A DNA stretch of 64,000 nucleotides from Miscanthus floridulus (taxonomy: Eukaryota > Streptophyta > Magnoliopsida > Poales > Poaceae), in the NCBI RefSeq assembly GCF_019320115.1, contig NC_089591.1, forward strand, positions 18,330,502 to 18,394,501, read 5' to 3'. Numbering within the stretch: position 1 is the stretch's first letter; each line of letters begins with the position of its first letter. This document shows, in pieces, positions 35,519 through 47,614 of this stretch. The position numbers and the translations under genes were made by a program. The notes beneath the pieces were generated by a model. That model searched no databases and was not told where the DNA came from. It saw only the letters and a list, made by a program, of their open reading frames with translations.

Positions 35519-36220
35519 AGACGCCTGGGCTTCTCCCCAAACACCAAATCAAGTCTCAGTCTAGGGCAAAAGCATTAGGATAGCCACCCACTGCCGCTCA
35601 GATCGGCCATGATAGCATGTGAGGAGTCCTCATGCATAGATACAATGAGTGGGATTGAGAGAGTGTCAGGGGTCTCGGCATTCACCGAAAAAGTGAAGTC
35701 CTGGGTGTTGGACAAAAGGTTATATAGGAATAGGGCAGCCAGTGGCGAAATCTAGATGTTGTGCGAAAAAATATAAAGATCAGGGCGCATACTGTCCAAA
35801 AGGAGCATGCGCCCAGTACTCACCCAGTACGAAGCTGAAAGATGAAAGCAACATGATGTGGCCGCGTCACTATGACAAGCAAGCATGGAGGGATGTTGCA
35901 AGAAAAAACATAACATCCCCCAATCCAACAAAACCACACCAAGAAGCCAGGTACCTCCATAAGACATGATTCTTGCAGTAGCTCAGCACTAGGAAGCATG
36001 ACACCATAGCACCGCACATCAATTTAGCTAATTCACCTTGAAATAGTGCTAATTCACTCTGGTGACTTAGCCAAATCAACTAGACGTTGTGAGCCAAGAA
36101 GCAGAAGGAAAGATACTGATTAGTGCATATCTGCTAATACACCTAGCGCCGAAACAAGTGTAAAACAACCAAAATCAAAAGGAGGAACCAAATACATTGA
36201 AATAACAGATGTACCATCTA

Positions 36221-36710
36221 TCCCCTCACCCTAAAAGGTTGGGGGGATGGTGCATCTTTTCAGCCTAAGTGATACGCTGAGGGGCTAGCAGAGGAGCCTG
36301 CTTCGAGCAGTTCGTGTCGTTGTGTATCCCCTCACCCTAAAAGGTTGGAGGGATGGTGTCTTTTTGCCTAAGCAATATGCCAAGGGGCTAGTAGAGGAGC
36401 CACCTCGAACATCTATGTCTTTGTGTATACCCTCACCCTAAAAGGTTGGGGGGATGTCGTCTTTTCACCTAAGCGATACACCAGAGGGGCTAACAGAGAA
36501 GCCGCCTTGAGCGTTCGTGTCTTCGCGTATCCCCCCACCCTAAAGGTTTGGGCTCTCACCCTAAAAGTTTAGGGGGGCTAGGCACCTATTCAACTTAGCA
36601 ATACACCAAGGGGCTAGCAAAGAATCCTCTCTAGCGCTAGCATTTTCGCGTGTCCCCTCGCCCTAAAAGTTTGGAGGGGATGATGCCTTTCTGATCAAGC
36701 GATATGCTAT
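36221..36710. repeat. ~102-bp minisatellite (about 4.6 units) in element B
   Basis: Units begin at 36221, 36327, 36428, 36530 and 36653, lengths 106, 101, 102 and 123 bp, plus a partial fifth. Each starts CCCCTCACCCTAAAAGGTTGG, continues with a CCTAAGCGATACACC block, then GGGGCTAGCAGAGGAGCC and TTCGTGTCTTTGTGTA. Unit 4 carries an internal duplication of CACCCTAAAAGTTT. It lies in the 3' region of a Tat element. Confidence 0.9.
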
Positions 36711-37430
36711 AAATGACTTTACATGTATTACACATGCACAAACATTCCAACATAGCAACATAGTGGGCAAGATTATAAGCATCGCACAATGCCTGAACAT
36801 TAAACTACGCTCCTGCTCTGCATGGGGCAAAGATAAAAGTTGTAGCGACGATTTTCCAAATCCAATGTCATCTCTTCGGTAGGCTCTTCTTTTGGATCCC
36901 TTAAATCAGATGTCAAAGGCTCCCCACAATCTTGCCTAAGCTGTTCATGATGAGCCTTTTGGGCTTCCAAAATAGTCCGAATCAAACTCCAAATAGAAAA
37001 ACCTATTAAGAACTCCTTTTCCAAGCATACGGTGAAAATGTGACATGAAGAAACCAGTCATACTAGATCTTGGGAACTTCTCACAATGGCGAGACCAGGA
37101 AGCACCACCAACATAAAAGCCATCACAATTAATCATAAGCGGATAGGCATCCATAGGCTGCGCAGGATCTGTGTTAGGAACCTGCGCACCGAAGCCACAA
37201 GAGTTTAAATCAAGTCTTACACCAGCAGTCGCACATAACTTTTCAAAGCTACAAATGTCAAGTCCTAATTATCTACCCCATCTTGGCTAGCACTTAGGCC
37301 AGGAGCACCCATGTCTTGTCTGCCTAGGACCTCAATAGCAGGGGTAGTTGGAGTGGCCGCCTCGCCCAAGCCACTTTTGGCTCTGCCTTTGCGGGCATTT
37401 CACTCGGTGATGTACTGCTTCACCTTTTCC
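36711..37430 (-). other. 3' region of B with possible end of the reverse ORF
   Basis: Between the minisatellite and the clearer part of the reverse ORF. Minus-strand open stretches at 36800-37154 (for example CDGFYVGGASWSRHCEKFP) lie in line with the reverse ORF upstream on that strand and may be a last exon or tail. I recognise no domain. Confidence 0.4.
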
Positions 37431-40332
37431 TTGATCACCGCACACTCCTCAAGGGACTACATAGTAAATTCCAAATGAATAAGAAGGCCTTTCTAGCCAT
37501 AAATATTGGAGGAGATAGCATGGCGAAGGGAAGAATTCTAGCAAAAAGACTTACCTTGCCGCGAGTTATAGTAGCCCTAAGAAGAGCGAGATCCTGACCA
37601 CCAGGACGCCAGAACCCATCAAAAAACCTCTTCATCGTGTCATGGGAATGACTAGGGGCATTCTAGTACAACTAGGGTGCCCTTGATCTCGAACTGGTTA
37701 AGATGGTCGCATCCACACTCTTCTAGGGCTTGAGCAAAGGCGCGAAGTGAAACAAAAGAGGCGTACTCTCGCCTGATGGTCATGTAGTCACTCACGGTGG
37801 CAAGCTCATTCGCTAGCCACTCCATGAAGTCAACAATAGGAGCATCGCTGGGCACCTCCGTCTCTTTCGCCCACACTTTGGATTAGCTCCTTGTACACAT
37901 CCGCCGCCCTCTAGGTGTCGGCCACAATCTTGTTGCAGCTCTTCGTGTCTCTACCGGCGATATCCCTCAAAATCCTCATGCATCTTCACTGCTTGCTCCT
38001 CGGCTACCTTGTGAGCAACATCATTCTCCTTAGCAACCTTCTTGGCCATTTCCAACTCTCGCTCATGGGGGACGAAATTTTGTCATCCTGTGTGGCCACT
38101 TCTTTCTTGAAGCCCTAGGCAAAAGGCCAACCCTTACTGCTGGAGCCCCCAAGCCAAGAGCATGGCCTAAAAGTCAAGGCACAAAATTATAAAGTGGCTT
38201 GCAAAAAGAAAAACAAAGAAAATAAATAAGAGCATAGGCAGTGGGCACTTATGCTGGCAGCATGGAAATTCACCGTCTCCACAAGAGATGAGTTGGGCAC
38301 CTTAAGGAGGTCCCTCTTGACCTCTGGAGTGACAAACAAGCCTGCATAGGCATCGGTGAAAGCAACCGTAGCCTCACCAGGCAAACAAGCCAATGGTCCA
38401 GTGATCCACATTGGCAATCACTTGGGGGTTCGTGATGGCCGCTAAAGCATGAGCAATCCGGTAAGTCTCCTCTTTCGGAGAAGTCATCTCGCCCGAGGAG
38501 CTTGATCCCAAATAGACATGCATCTCACCATAATCCTTAGGACAAGAACCCAACCGCAACTCCCCATGGCCAAATAGCCTCCTGCGGACTAGGCTATCGG
38601 TTAACCAAATAGACTCCATGTAGAATCAGGACTTACCCTACTGCTACTATGGACCAGAGGCTTTAGGAGATGCTGTGGTGGCAGAGGCCGGCTGAGCAAG
38701 GGCGGCAGCCATAACAGAAGATGACTTAGGCTTTTTCTGAATGATGTTCGATGAAGGATCAATAGTTTTGTGGGTTTTCTTCTTGGGGTTCTTGTCAAAT
38801 AAGTCACTAATGGACATGGTATCGGCGATGCCAAAAGTGTCGACCACATCAGCAATCTTCACTTTGCTGCCCATTCTATCAAAATTGCCAGCGGCCTATA
38901 CAAGCAAACATAATGAGGTTGTAATTGTAAAGAAATGAAGGCAATGCAAGGATAAGATGAAAGCTTGAAATAGACCATAGAAAACAAGAGCAAGAAGCAC
39001 AAAGGAATGAACTACCATTTCAGTCCAAACTTGGCTAAAATGGCGAGTCTATCTGATCACCACTTTTTTGTTGTTCCCCATCTTGCCAGCGATCTCTCGA
39101 CCAATGCGAATATTAGTGGGCTCAGAGATGCCCTGAGCCTTGCCCACTGTGCTTTTGCTTACATGACTCTAGGGCCGCGATGCTCGCCCCGTGTCCCTTT
39201 GTCACTTTCCTCGCACATCCTCATTGGCCTCAAGCACCAGTGGCCACATGAGGGGCAACATCTTCATCAGGAAGACTTGTGGAGGGACCATCTTGGTCAG
39301 AGTAGTAAAGGGCCATCGCATTGAATATATGGTTCAAATGCCTCTTCCTGGCTAGACACTGACACTTCCCCATGTTTTCCTTCTTGCCATAAAACCCTAA
39401 TATCTATTCAGCCTTATGCTCTATGTAATTCACAAAAAGCAAAGTCTATAGAAAAGGCATCAGACTGATGCAATCCAATGTTTTGGGCTAACGTAGCCAT
39501 CATTTCGCTCGAAATCCAAAAAACGAGTATTGCTGCTCAGTGGTGGGCTTTCGCAAGCCAGCCACTCCACCAAATCACGACCAATTTACTAGCGGGAAGT
39601 CAAAGCGAAGGCATCAGCGGAGGCAAGTGTCATCTGGTCCATCAGCCAAAATCTCACCCAAGCAAAACTCGCTCATAGGGGACATCTCAGAAACCAGAAT
39701 GTGCACCTTCGGCAAGCCCTTCGCCAGCGCCTCCGCCACATCTTTATTAGAGCACACATAATGATAGAACCAGTATTCGGTCTAGTGCGACTACTTGTTG
39801 TGATACGCTGGCATGATAGTCATAGTGCCCCTTGTCTTCTTTAGCACAAAATTATAGGATCCCTAGTGGGCAACGATGTCAGTCTTCATCCGTCTATCCT
39901 TGACAACCTTCTTATGAAGACGCATCTTGTAATAGCAGGCGAAAGTGTTCACTGCTAAGTGTGCTCCTAGACATCTTCATCGCCATGGCGAATACGCCAA
40001 GCTAGGGCGAAAGCAGTTGGGAGTCAAATGGTGAATCTATAGGTTAAAGCGTTGTAGAATCTCACCCACAAAATCTTCATAGGGGAACTACAGCCCTGCT
40101 TCGAAAAAGTCACAAAACACAATGGCCTCGTAGGGCTTTGGTTGGGGCACCCTCTCCTGACCAGGAGCGTGACACAAGTCACGTTGTGAAGCCTTTATAA
40201 GTCCATGTCCAACATAACCATCGAGATCTTCCTTAGTCACACGCAAGCGACCATTCTTTACATGACTAGAGTAAGATCCTGGTTGACCCTCGATAGCAGC
40301 TGGTACTAGGCCCAACATTTTGCCTTCTTCTC
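37431..40332 (-). pseudogene. Reverse-oriented extra ORF of element B, Transposase_28-like N-terminus
   Basis: A decayed coding region antisense to B gag-pol, between pol and the missing 3' LTR. It starts near MLGLVPAAIEGQPG (40318), then VFCDFFEAGLQFPYEDFVGEILQRFN and IHHLTPN (about 40050-40130), and further on FACYYKMRLHKKVV (about 39910). This order resembles the 'putative gypsy type transposon' domain (Pfam Transposase_28) found in grass proteins, recalled without a search. Downstream on the minus strand comes a low-complexity middle (38600-38870). A helical C-terminal part at 37652-37876 has DFMEWLANELATVSDY and ALEECGCDHLN. Insertion of element C at 40333 removed any sequence upstream of the start. 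Many stops; function unknown. Confidence 0.65.
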
Positions 40333-43300
40333 TATCATGTAGAACCTGACCAATTTATAAGAGCACAAGTACAATGGCAGCCCACAAGCGGTTGCACTAT
40401 CATACTTGAGCCCATATAAACTCGGTAGTCCATCAAGTACCACTGATGGGTATCAATTGACCATCAACATACAACCAAGATCATACATGATTCAACATAC
40501 ATGTCACATGTTACATAAGGTTCACAAATATAGTTTATTCATCAGAGTATGAATTAAGGTTATTACAAACCAAGTTCAGTAAATAGTAGGGGAAGCAAAT
40601 TAAAGTTTGAAGCTAACATTTGCCATCATAGTTCAAATATAGTGCCAACTCATGATCACACTCCCACAAAAGCATATAAGAAGGATTTATAAGAGATGCC
40701 TGCCTAGGGCTCACTCCTCGTCCATGGTAGGGACAGAAGTAGTTCTTGTAATAGCCGTGATAAACTGTACCATATGCAACAATGGGAATAAAACTCTAAG
40801 TACGAGAATGTACTTAGCTAGACTTACCCATCATAAACCAAAATAAGGTGACTCCTAGGATTATGCAGGGCTTTATAAGTGGAGGTAGCTTGACAACATT
40901 TTGCATAAAAAGCTGACTAATTTAGTTGTACAATTATACTTTGGTCATCAAGTTAATTATAGCTATTCATCTCTAGATTAGCAACTAACCTATGCTAAAT
41001 ATGTGGTATATCATTTAGTAGCATACAATAGTAACCATAGCCAGTGTAGTAATTCCATGTCCATCCAAACTATCACATTCCATAACACAATTACTACTGA
41101 TGTTGGGGCTAGCCAAGTTTCTCACTGTCCTGGGAGAGACGACTGATTTGAATCGATTTCAACTAGCTAGGAATTTATTCCTAACACAAACCCAGGTAGA
41201 CCAGATCAACAGTCACCTTAGGTCACCTTTAGTACAACTTAGGTCCACACTTCGCGGGTTCACCTAGCATCGCACAATCAGGGATAACCAGCTGCTAGGA
41301 CGTTTAGGCTCAGCCTACACTTGGGCTCATGTCTGGCTCCCCACACATCCTTACTACCATCTAGAGTGTGCACTTTTATAGAACAGGGTTAGAACAAGTT
41401 ATCTGGCTAGCTAAGTGATAGACATGCATTCAATCTTGTTAGAAGTGCCAACAATAGTATGATCCTTAACCAGCATAGATGGAATCACATTAATCAACCT
41501 ACACATAGACTCCACCTGGCCTCCATTTACATTACCCTATGGTTCTTTTCTATGATAGCAAACATAGCCAACCATGCTTCGGTATCCACCTATATCTTAC
41601 AGGTGATAGGAAATCACCCGACTTCTACCTGATCTAAGCATGGCTAAGCATATATTCGATCCTAGACCTACATAGGGTTAAAGGTATATATAACTAGACA
41701 AGGTAGTTCTATGCACCAAGTGTTTCCAATCAACTCTTATAACCTAATGCATCAAACATAAAGGACTCAAGTAATATTTTGTAAAACAAGGGAGACTTAG
41801 AATGCTCTAGGGCTTGCCTTTGAAGAAAGAGGTTGGCCGGTGAATCTAGGCACTTAGGGAGATCTTTGAGAGTCTACTCCTCTTCTCCTAGAGCTCTACC
41901 CAGGAGTCATCTCCTACTAATCCTCCTCCTCTTCTTCGTTGAACTCCAACAGAGTTATTTCTTTGGATGATCCTATATGCATGAGTATGAATTAAGATAT
42001 CATGAATGCATATATGATGACATGTATAATATGATATGATGTAATGAATACATCCTCATAAGTGTTTTCAATGACATTGCATTAAAGTAAAAACAAATTG
42101 CATCTTATTTTACTGAGTAGGTGCATATCTCTTCTCTACTACTTAAGCAAACACTTATGTAAATCATTTTCTGGACTACAAGACAGCAGCCACTTGTTTT
42201 GACCATAACTAGAGTTATACACATCAAAATAATATGGTTATGGACATTCTGAAAGCTTATGAAATTGTCTACAACTTTCTTTTAATCATTTTAATATGAT
42301 CTAGCAGTTATCTAGGTCAAATAATTCAATCCCTCAGATCTATCTAGAGAGCAAGCATTTCTGACAGCAGACTTCTAACAGCTATAATTCTTAAACCATA
42401 AGGCCTATGATTATGAAAATTTAACACCAGGTAGATAAGTAAGTTATCTACACTTTGTTATTAACAAGTTTTACAGAAAAGACCATCATCATCATGGAAT
42501 TATCATCACAACCAAAACTATACATGTAGCCATCTAGTTGAATTATAAAGCAATAATTAACTAGTTGCATACAACCCATTGCTTTTAAGCATAACTAATA
42601 ACATCAACAGATCCTATACATCTCAAGCACCTATAGAAAACATTATGGTTAAACATAACTAAATTATTTATATCCATTTATAAATTTCCTTAGATAATAA
42701 GGTGATTTAAAGGACAAATAATTCTAGTGCTTAATAAATTCTAATAACTTCATAGTAGCCTACAAATGACCTCAATAGTCTACTATACAAATTTCATCCC
42801 ATTTGGATAAGTACAACTACCTCTACAAAAATAACAAGTTACATAGGCTTATTTTAGCAAAAATAGTTTAGCATAGTGAAGAGTGTCAACCAATAGATTC
42901 AATATTTTTCTTACACTCCTCCATGCATAAAAATATTGTGTCAAAATTTGCATGATCGTATGATATGTATTTTTACCCCAATTAATTTCACTAGAAAGCT
43001 AGCAATTAATTAGGATTAAATATGAAGACCATACTCAAAGTAAGGCCACTAGCAAGTTTAGTATTTTTTCTAGCTAGATCATGTCAACACAAGACCAGCA
43101 AAATTGGAATCATAATTTTATCACCTTTCTAGCTCAAGTTATGCATTTAACAAGATAGAAACCATTTAAAAACCATTTATCTAGCAACATTTTATTCTCT
43201 AAGAAAAATACTAGAAACAATATATCTCATATTTTTATCAAATACTACACTTCAAGATGAAACTAACAAAATTTGATTCACCAAAATTGGACACTCCTAG

Positions 43301-43407
43301 CTTGAGATATGAATTTTTGAAACATGCATTCAAATATGTGAAATAAATTCAGAAAATAAAATATCATACACACTGATAGTCGGGGCCCGTGGTCAACAAG
43401 GACCCAT
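40333..43407 (-). repeat. Element C, left (3') LTR, first part
   Basis: Aligns with 62687-64000 over its first 1.3 kb. It begins TATCATGTAG where the other LTR has TGTCGTAG, so the exact first base is approximate. It is homologous, at lower identity, to the LTRs of element A (shared GCCAAGTTTCTCACTGTCC and AGTTATCTACA strings). It ends where element D begins. Confidence 0.8.
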
Positions 43408-45356
43408 TGTCGGTGCGAAAACATGGTAGCCGCACCAGGTGGACACTGCAGCAAGCCGAAACAATCTAGAGATCTACCTAGCTTCAACGTAGGACCAGTC
43501 GATCCTACGAATTCTCAAGGGCATGCTAGTAAATTTGACCTGTAATTAACAAGGAAAGAAAGTTTATCAGTAATTTAGGGTAGAGCATGCTGGTTTTGTC
43601 TAGATAGTTCCAAGTGTGTCCGCTTCGGGAGCAGTCAGATGGGAAAATTGACTAAATAGTCGATATGAGAAGAAATTAACTGTTAAGGACTATAACGCTC
43701 GCGGGTCATAATTGATTTTATAGTAACAAATATAATGCACCCAGTTTTAATGATCCTTTCCCTTAAGCTATTAACATATATGCGTCAAAGATACATCACT
43801 GACTAAATTAGATTTGATCAATACGTGGTGTAGAGCCAATGAATCTAGTGAAAAGGGATATGCCACGTAAACAATCGACTGTTCGATATAGACAGATCTA
43901 CAAACTGTCTAGATCTAATCTATTCCTGTCAATAGTGAGGTTCGACCAGATCGATGCAGCTATAATGATGATAGTCTAGAACTAGAAAATCCATAGAACC
44001 GACCATACTCTAACAGGTTCATGAAGGCATGCCATATCTGTGAAAGCACAGGTGAATCACCTAAAATAGCCGATTCAAGTAGAAAAGGGATTACAGCATG
44101 TGAACAATCGACTATTTAATATGGACAGATCTATAAACTCATCAAATCTAACCTATTATCCTTAACAGTGGGGTTCGACCAGATCGATGGCAGCCATGAT
44201 AAAGATAACAGATCAAACCTTTAAAATAAATAGATCTATTCACATTTAACAAAATAATGAAGACACTATAAGTGTTAAAGTACTAGTCAATCGGGTATTT
44301 AGCCGATGCAGGACATAGCAAACAGTCAAGGTCACGCCTAGTTCGAAAGCAAATCTACCAACTAGGATACTCCGATTTAAAGTGCTAATAGTGGGGATCG
44401 ACTGGATCGTTACAGCCATGAAAGCGTGCTATAGACTAGATTCAACTAGCTAGTAAACCCTCTCAAGATTAGACATGCCTTAGCTGCATACTATGCACGA
44501 TCAAGATCAAAGTAGAATGGCCAATAAAACATAATCCATCGTTTAAAGTAAGAACCATCGTAATGTGACAAAATAAACGATGGACTAAAAGGATGTGAGG
44601 CCAATCTAGATCGATCTCGATCGGTAGGTTGATGTTGCTGAAACTAATGACAACAAGAACATCAACAAGATTGGTAAGTTAATAAATCTACCCCAAGGAT
44701 GCCACCCTTAGGTAGAGCCGATAACTTGACCTTAATCTAATTTGAGCGGTGGAGGTCAAACTTAACCGATGCAGCCGTACTTAACTAGATAAGGATCGAT
44801 AACTAACTTATACTAGGGCTCATAAGAGGTCGGCCGGACCGATGCAGCCTTACAAACAAAAATATAAGCCATGATGGTACTTATAGACAAGCTGGAGGTC
44901 GATCGGATCGATGCAGCCCTGCTTGTTGAAGAACTCACTGAGATCTATAGTACTCCTACTGCTAAAGGTTGGCATGAAGCCAAAAAAAGTAATTGGTGTT
45001 GGTTGATTGGATCATCTTTTACAATAGCCGGGGTCCAATATTTATACCCAGAACCTAAACAAGAATCCTACTCAAGTACGACTCATTACAATCTTAGGTA
45101 TAATAGATAACATTCCTAACTTAAGATAACTTAGACCCTAATCTTTCCCTTTTTATAGAGTCAACATGTTCCCCCCCTCGACGCCATCCATACGTAGTCC
45201 GTTGATATTGTCTGCTGACATCATCTATAAAATAGCCGATTCCAACACTGCATTAAAACCAGCAGACCTCGATTCACATCTGATCGATCCCTTGATGATA
45301 CAATTTTATAAGCCTTGAGTTGTCGTGTTCTTCTTTTCCAAATTTTGTTGTAAACA
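43408..45356 (-). repeat. Element D, left (3') LTR
   Basis: Starts TGTCGGTGCG and ends TTGTAAACA on the plus strand. It contains repeated GGTTCGACCAGATCGATGCAGC-like motifs at 43938, 44171, 44394, 44751, 44825 and 44894. The segments beginning AAAAGGGA at 43851 and 44082 are a diverged 231-bp tandem pair. Confidence 0.85.
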
Positions 45357-45365
45357 CATGCCCCC
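45357..45365 (-). other. Polypurine tract of element D
   Basis: The minus strand reads TTGGGGGCATG directly before the LTR start TGTTTACA. Confidence 0.75.
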
Positions 45366-45399
45366 AATTTTGGAATAAAAGTAATTTTATTCCAAAATT
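45366..45399 (-). other. Perfect 15-bp inverted repeat beside the PPT of D
   Basis: Arms 45366-45380 and 45385-45399 (AATTTTGGAATAAAA and its complement) enclose the 4-base loop GTAA. In the element RNA it would be a stem-loop touching the G-run of the PPT. Confidence 0.85.
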
Positions 45400-47614
45400 A
45401 CCACGTCTGTACACCCAATGGGTCTATAGTCATGGGTAGAGAACCTTGATCTAGGGCCTACCAATGTCCTTGCCTACTTATGAGCCTACACTTTAAAGCT
45501 TCATGAGAGCACTATTGCTTCATGGGCGCTTGGATTCAATCTTCTAGACTGACTATAAATGCTTATCCGACCCTGGCGAGACCAACCCAATGACTTAGTT
45601 ATGTTTCCCTTCTGCTTGCCTCCTCGAGTGCCCTTGGCTCTGCTAGACCCTCCATGGTCTAATTTCTTACTATGAGGGTCTTGAATGGTTAGAAGAATTC
45701 TTATGCATAGGGCGATTGTGTCGCTCATTTCAGCACCTTGTCGAGCAAGAGGATCAGCTGCAGTGGTTAGAAGAATTCTTGTGATGACACCTGAGCTTTC
45801 TCACCATCGGTGCAGAGCTATTCTAGTGTTTGCAAGGGTTCAAATGTGTGGACACCTTCCCCTTGTTCACTCTATCAAGTGCACATGCTGAAAAATCAGT
45901 TGGAGCAGGTGGCCCTTTCTCTCCCCTGAAGCTACTTCTATTAGCGGGCTGGTATGACTCAGTTCATGATGACCTTTGGCCTTATGTGGATCCAGACTCC
46001 CTTCAATCCAAGGAAATCTTAGTGGGGTGATCGTCGGTCAATGTAAACCCATTGTATCAATCCCATGGTATCTATAATTATGGGAAGCAATAAGTCTGAA
46101 TCCGTTGTGCTTCTATGAACCATTCCCTGAATTTCTAGAGTGTTGATCCGTTCTCATAACTAACTTCAATTCCATACCCCTAGCGAAGTCTATCTTCTCA
46201 TCTCCTGGGCTATATATACTAGACATGGTTGTGGATCGAAAAAACAACCTATTTTGTCCCAAACCTTTTGTGCCTTTGGTGCATTTTGCTTTCTAATAGG
46301 CTCAAAGACATGGAGAATGGCAAGTGGCATGCCAAAGAGCCCCTTGACAAGTCTGTGCCACCATACAAGTGTCTTCGTCACCTGAAGGATGCAACCCATG
46401 ATCTTGGGTGGATGGACTTTCATCTGAATGCGCTGTAGGATGCTCTCACCATCTCAAAACATGGGGCCAACTCCACTCAAGCGAGGCTAGCCGAGGCCAA
46501 GGCTAGAATTATGGGTGAGATATCCACCACAATTCTCTGTTTCTTTTAGTGTTGTCTTCAAGATCTTGATTATCTCTTCCTTGAATCTTTCTAGACCTAT
46601 CGGCCTAGTTGGAATGGCTTCGATTAGCTGCAGAGTATGCGGCAAGATTCATCAATGCTAGGGGTGCCATGCTAGTGGTTTGCTTGTACGACGTCCCAAA
46701 CCATATCAAAGAAGTTGCCCTTCACGTTGTTTGTCATGGTGCTGCCATGGCATTGGCTGTTGCGCAAGGTTGCTCTGGCCACGAGCTTTGACTTCTTCCC
46801 CATGGTTTCCTAGCCATCGAACACCTTGAGTACCATGAGTGCCTAGTCAAGGACTTCTTCAACACCACCAACACCATAGCCCTCGCTTCCTAGGCCAAAG
46901 ATATAGTGAGCAAAGTGTTCCCCGGCCCTTAGTTTATAATAGGAGCTAGCAAACAATTTCTTTATTTTAAGTGACTCCTATTTTGCCATGTACTCATGTT
47001 CCATGTACCAATTTGTAAGCAGTTATCTAGTCTATTACGTGTCTCATCGAGGCTCAGTAGAATAGCCATTTTGGATTAGCCGATTTCAACTTGTGATTCG
47101 ATCTGACTCGATTAAATCTAAAAATGGCTCTCATGGTAAAACTTTTCAAATTCCTCCCCGGTCATCAATCGCTGCATTTTCCCTCGGTATTGGTAGAATG
47201 GCGCTCTCTCTTCCATTAATTAGGCTTGCCTTTGCATATTCTGAGATATCAACCATCCTATCTCTGTGGCTATAAATTCTAGCTAAGGGCTCTAGCTTCA
47301 AGCATATCTACACTTGCAATTGCCTTTGTTCTCTGTACTTCTCTGCCTTCACAAACCCTGTAGCAGTTTCCCTTCTTCTTCCATGATCTAGGCCAGCGTC
47401 CATGATAGGAGAAGATCACCACGGCAAGCACACTACAGAAGATCTCCCGGATGAGGTCCTGGTTAGCCAGCGGCTCCACTGCATGAGGTAAGACTGAACG
47501 CTCCCTTCCATAGCGAGAATCATCTACTAATGCATCTATAGGCTCATCCTCAATGACAGCCTCCGGTCGCTTCCTCCTAGGACTGGCTAGCCTTCTACCA
47601 CCACATCTACCTCA
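45400..47614 (+). pseudogene. Reverse-oriented extra ORF region of element D
   Basis: 2.2 kb between the hairpin and the truncated integrase, with coding-like pieces on the plus strand, antisense to D gag-pol. EGLEWLEEFLCIGRLCRSF lies at about 45675-45730, and a repeat of its core (LQWLEEFL) follows at about 45760. LLLLAGWYDSVHDDLWPYVD lies at 45930-46000, HLKDATHDLGWMDFHL at about 46380-46430, and AEYAARFINARGAML plus VALHVVCHGAAMALAVAQG at 46620-46790. The final DIVSKVFPGP-like end is at about 46930. The last two match a family of grass repeat-encoded proteins I recall only as uncharacterised. Stops and frameshifts throughout; function unknown. The remainder to 47614 has no clear domain. 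Confidence 0.55.

Larger units (their letters stand above)
34788..36216 (+). other. 3' non-pol region of element B
   Basis: No protein domain on either strand. It holds a 58-bp repeat set at 35121-35308 and a TATA-like TATAAATA at 35511. Position between pol and the larger minisatellite matches the long 3' untranslated part typical of Tat elements. Confidence 0.6.
11297..40332 (+). mobile_element. Element B: Tat-lineage Ty3/gypsy retrotransposon, split by two large insertions and a solo LTR
   Basis: Plus-strand element with a 5' LTR, PBS, decayed gag, protease, RT, RNase H, a second RNase H and integrase in Ty3/gypsy order. A long 3' region with tandem repeats and a reverse ORF follows. The second RNase H module downstream of the first is the hallmark of the Tat lineage. 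B is interrupted by a copia-like solo LTR near 14117-15681, by Tekay element A at 15943-31378, and at its right by Tekay element C at 40333. The 3' LTR is not in the window, so LTR divergence cannot be judged. Many in-frame stops in all domains suggest an old insertion. Confidence 0.85.

Noticed and set aside
34788..36216. 3' LTR of element B
   Set aside because: No similarity to the 5' LTR (no TGTTGGGGGCTAGG start, no matching TATA region); the partner LTR is expected beyond the window.
36221..36710. CRISPR-like array
   Set aside because: Units are contiguous tandem repeats without unique spacers, in a plant retroelement.
43278..43487. Short minus frame across the left edge of D
   Set aside because: Spans an insertion junction, so it cannot be an old gene.
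44871..45110. 79-codon frame in the left LTR of D
   Set aside because: Disrupted in the right LTR (stop after SNLY-type change); no domain.
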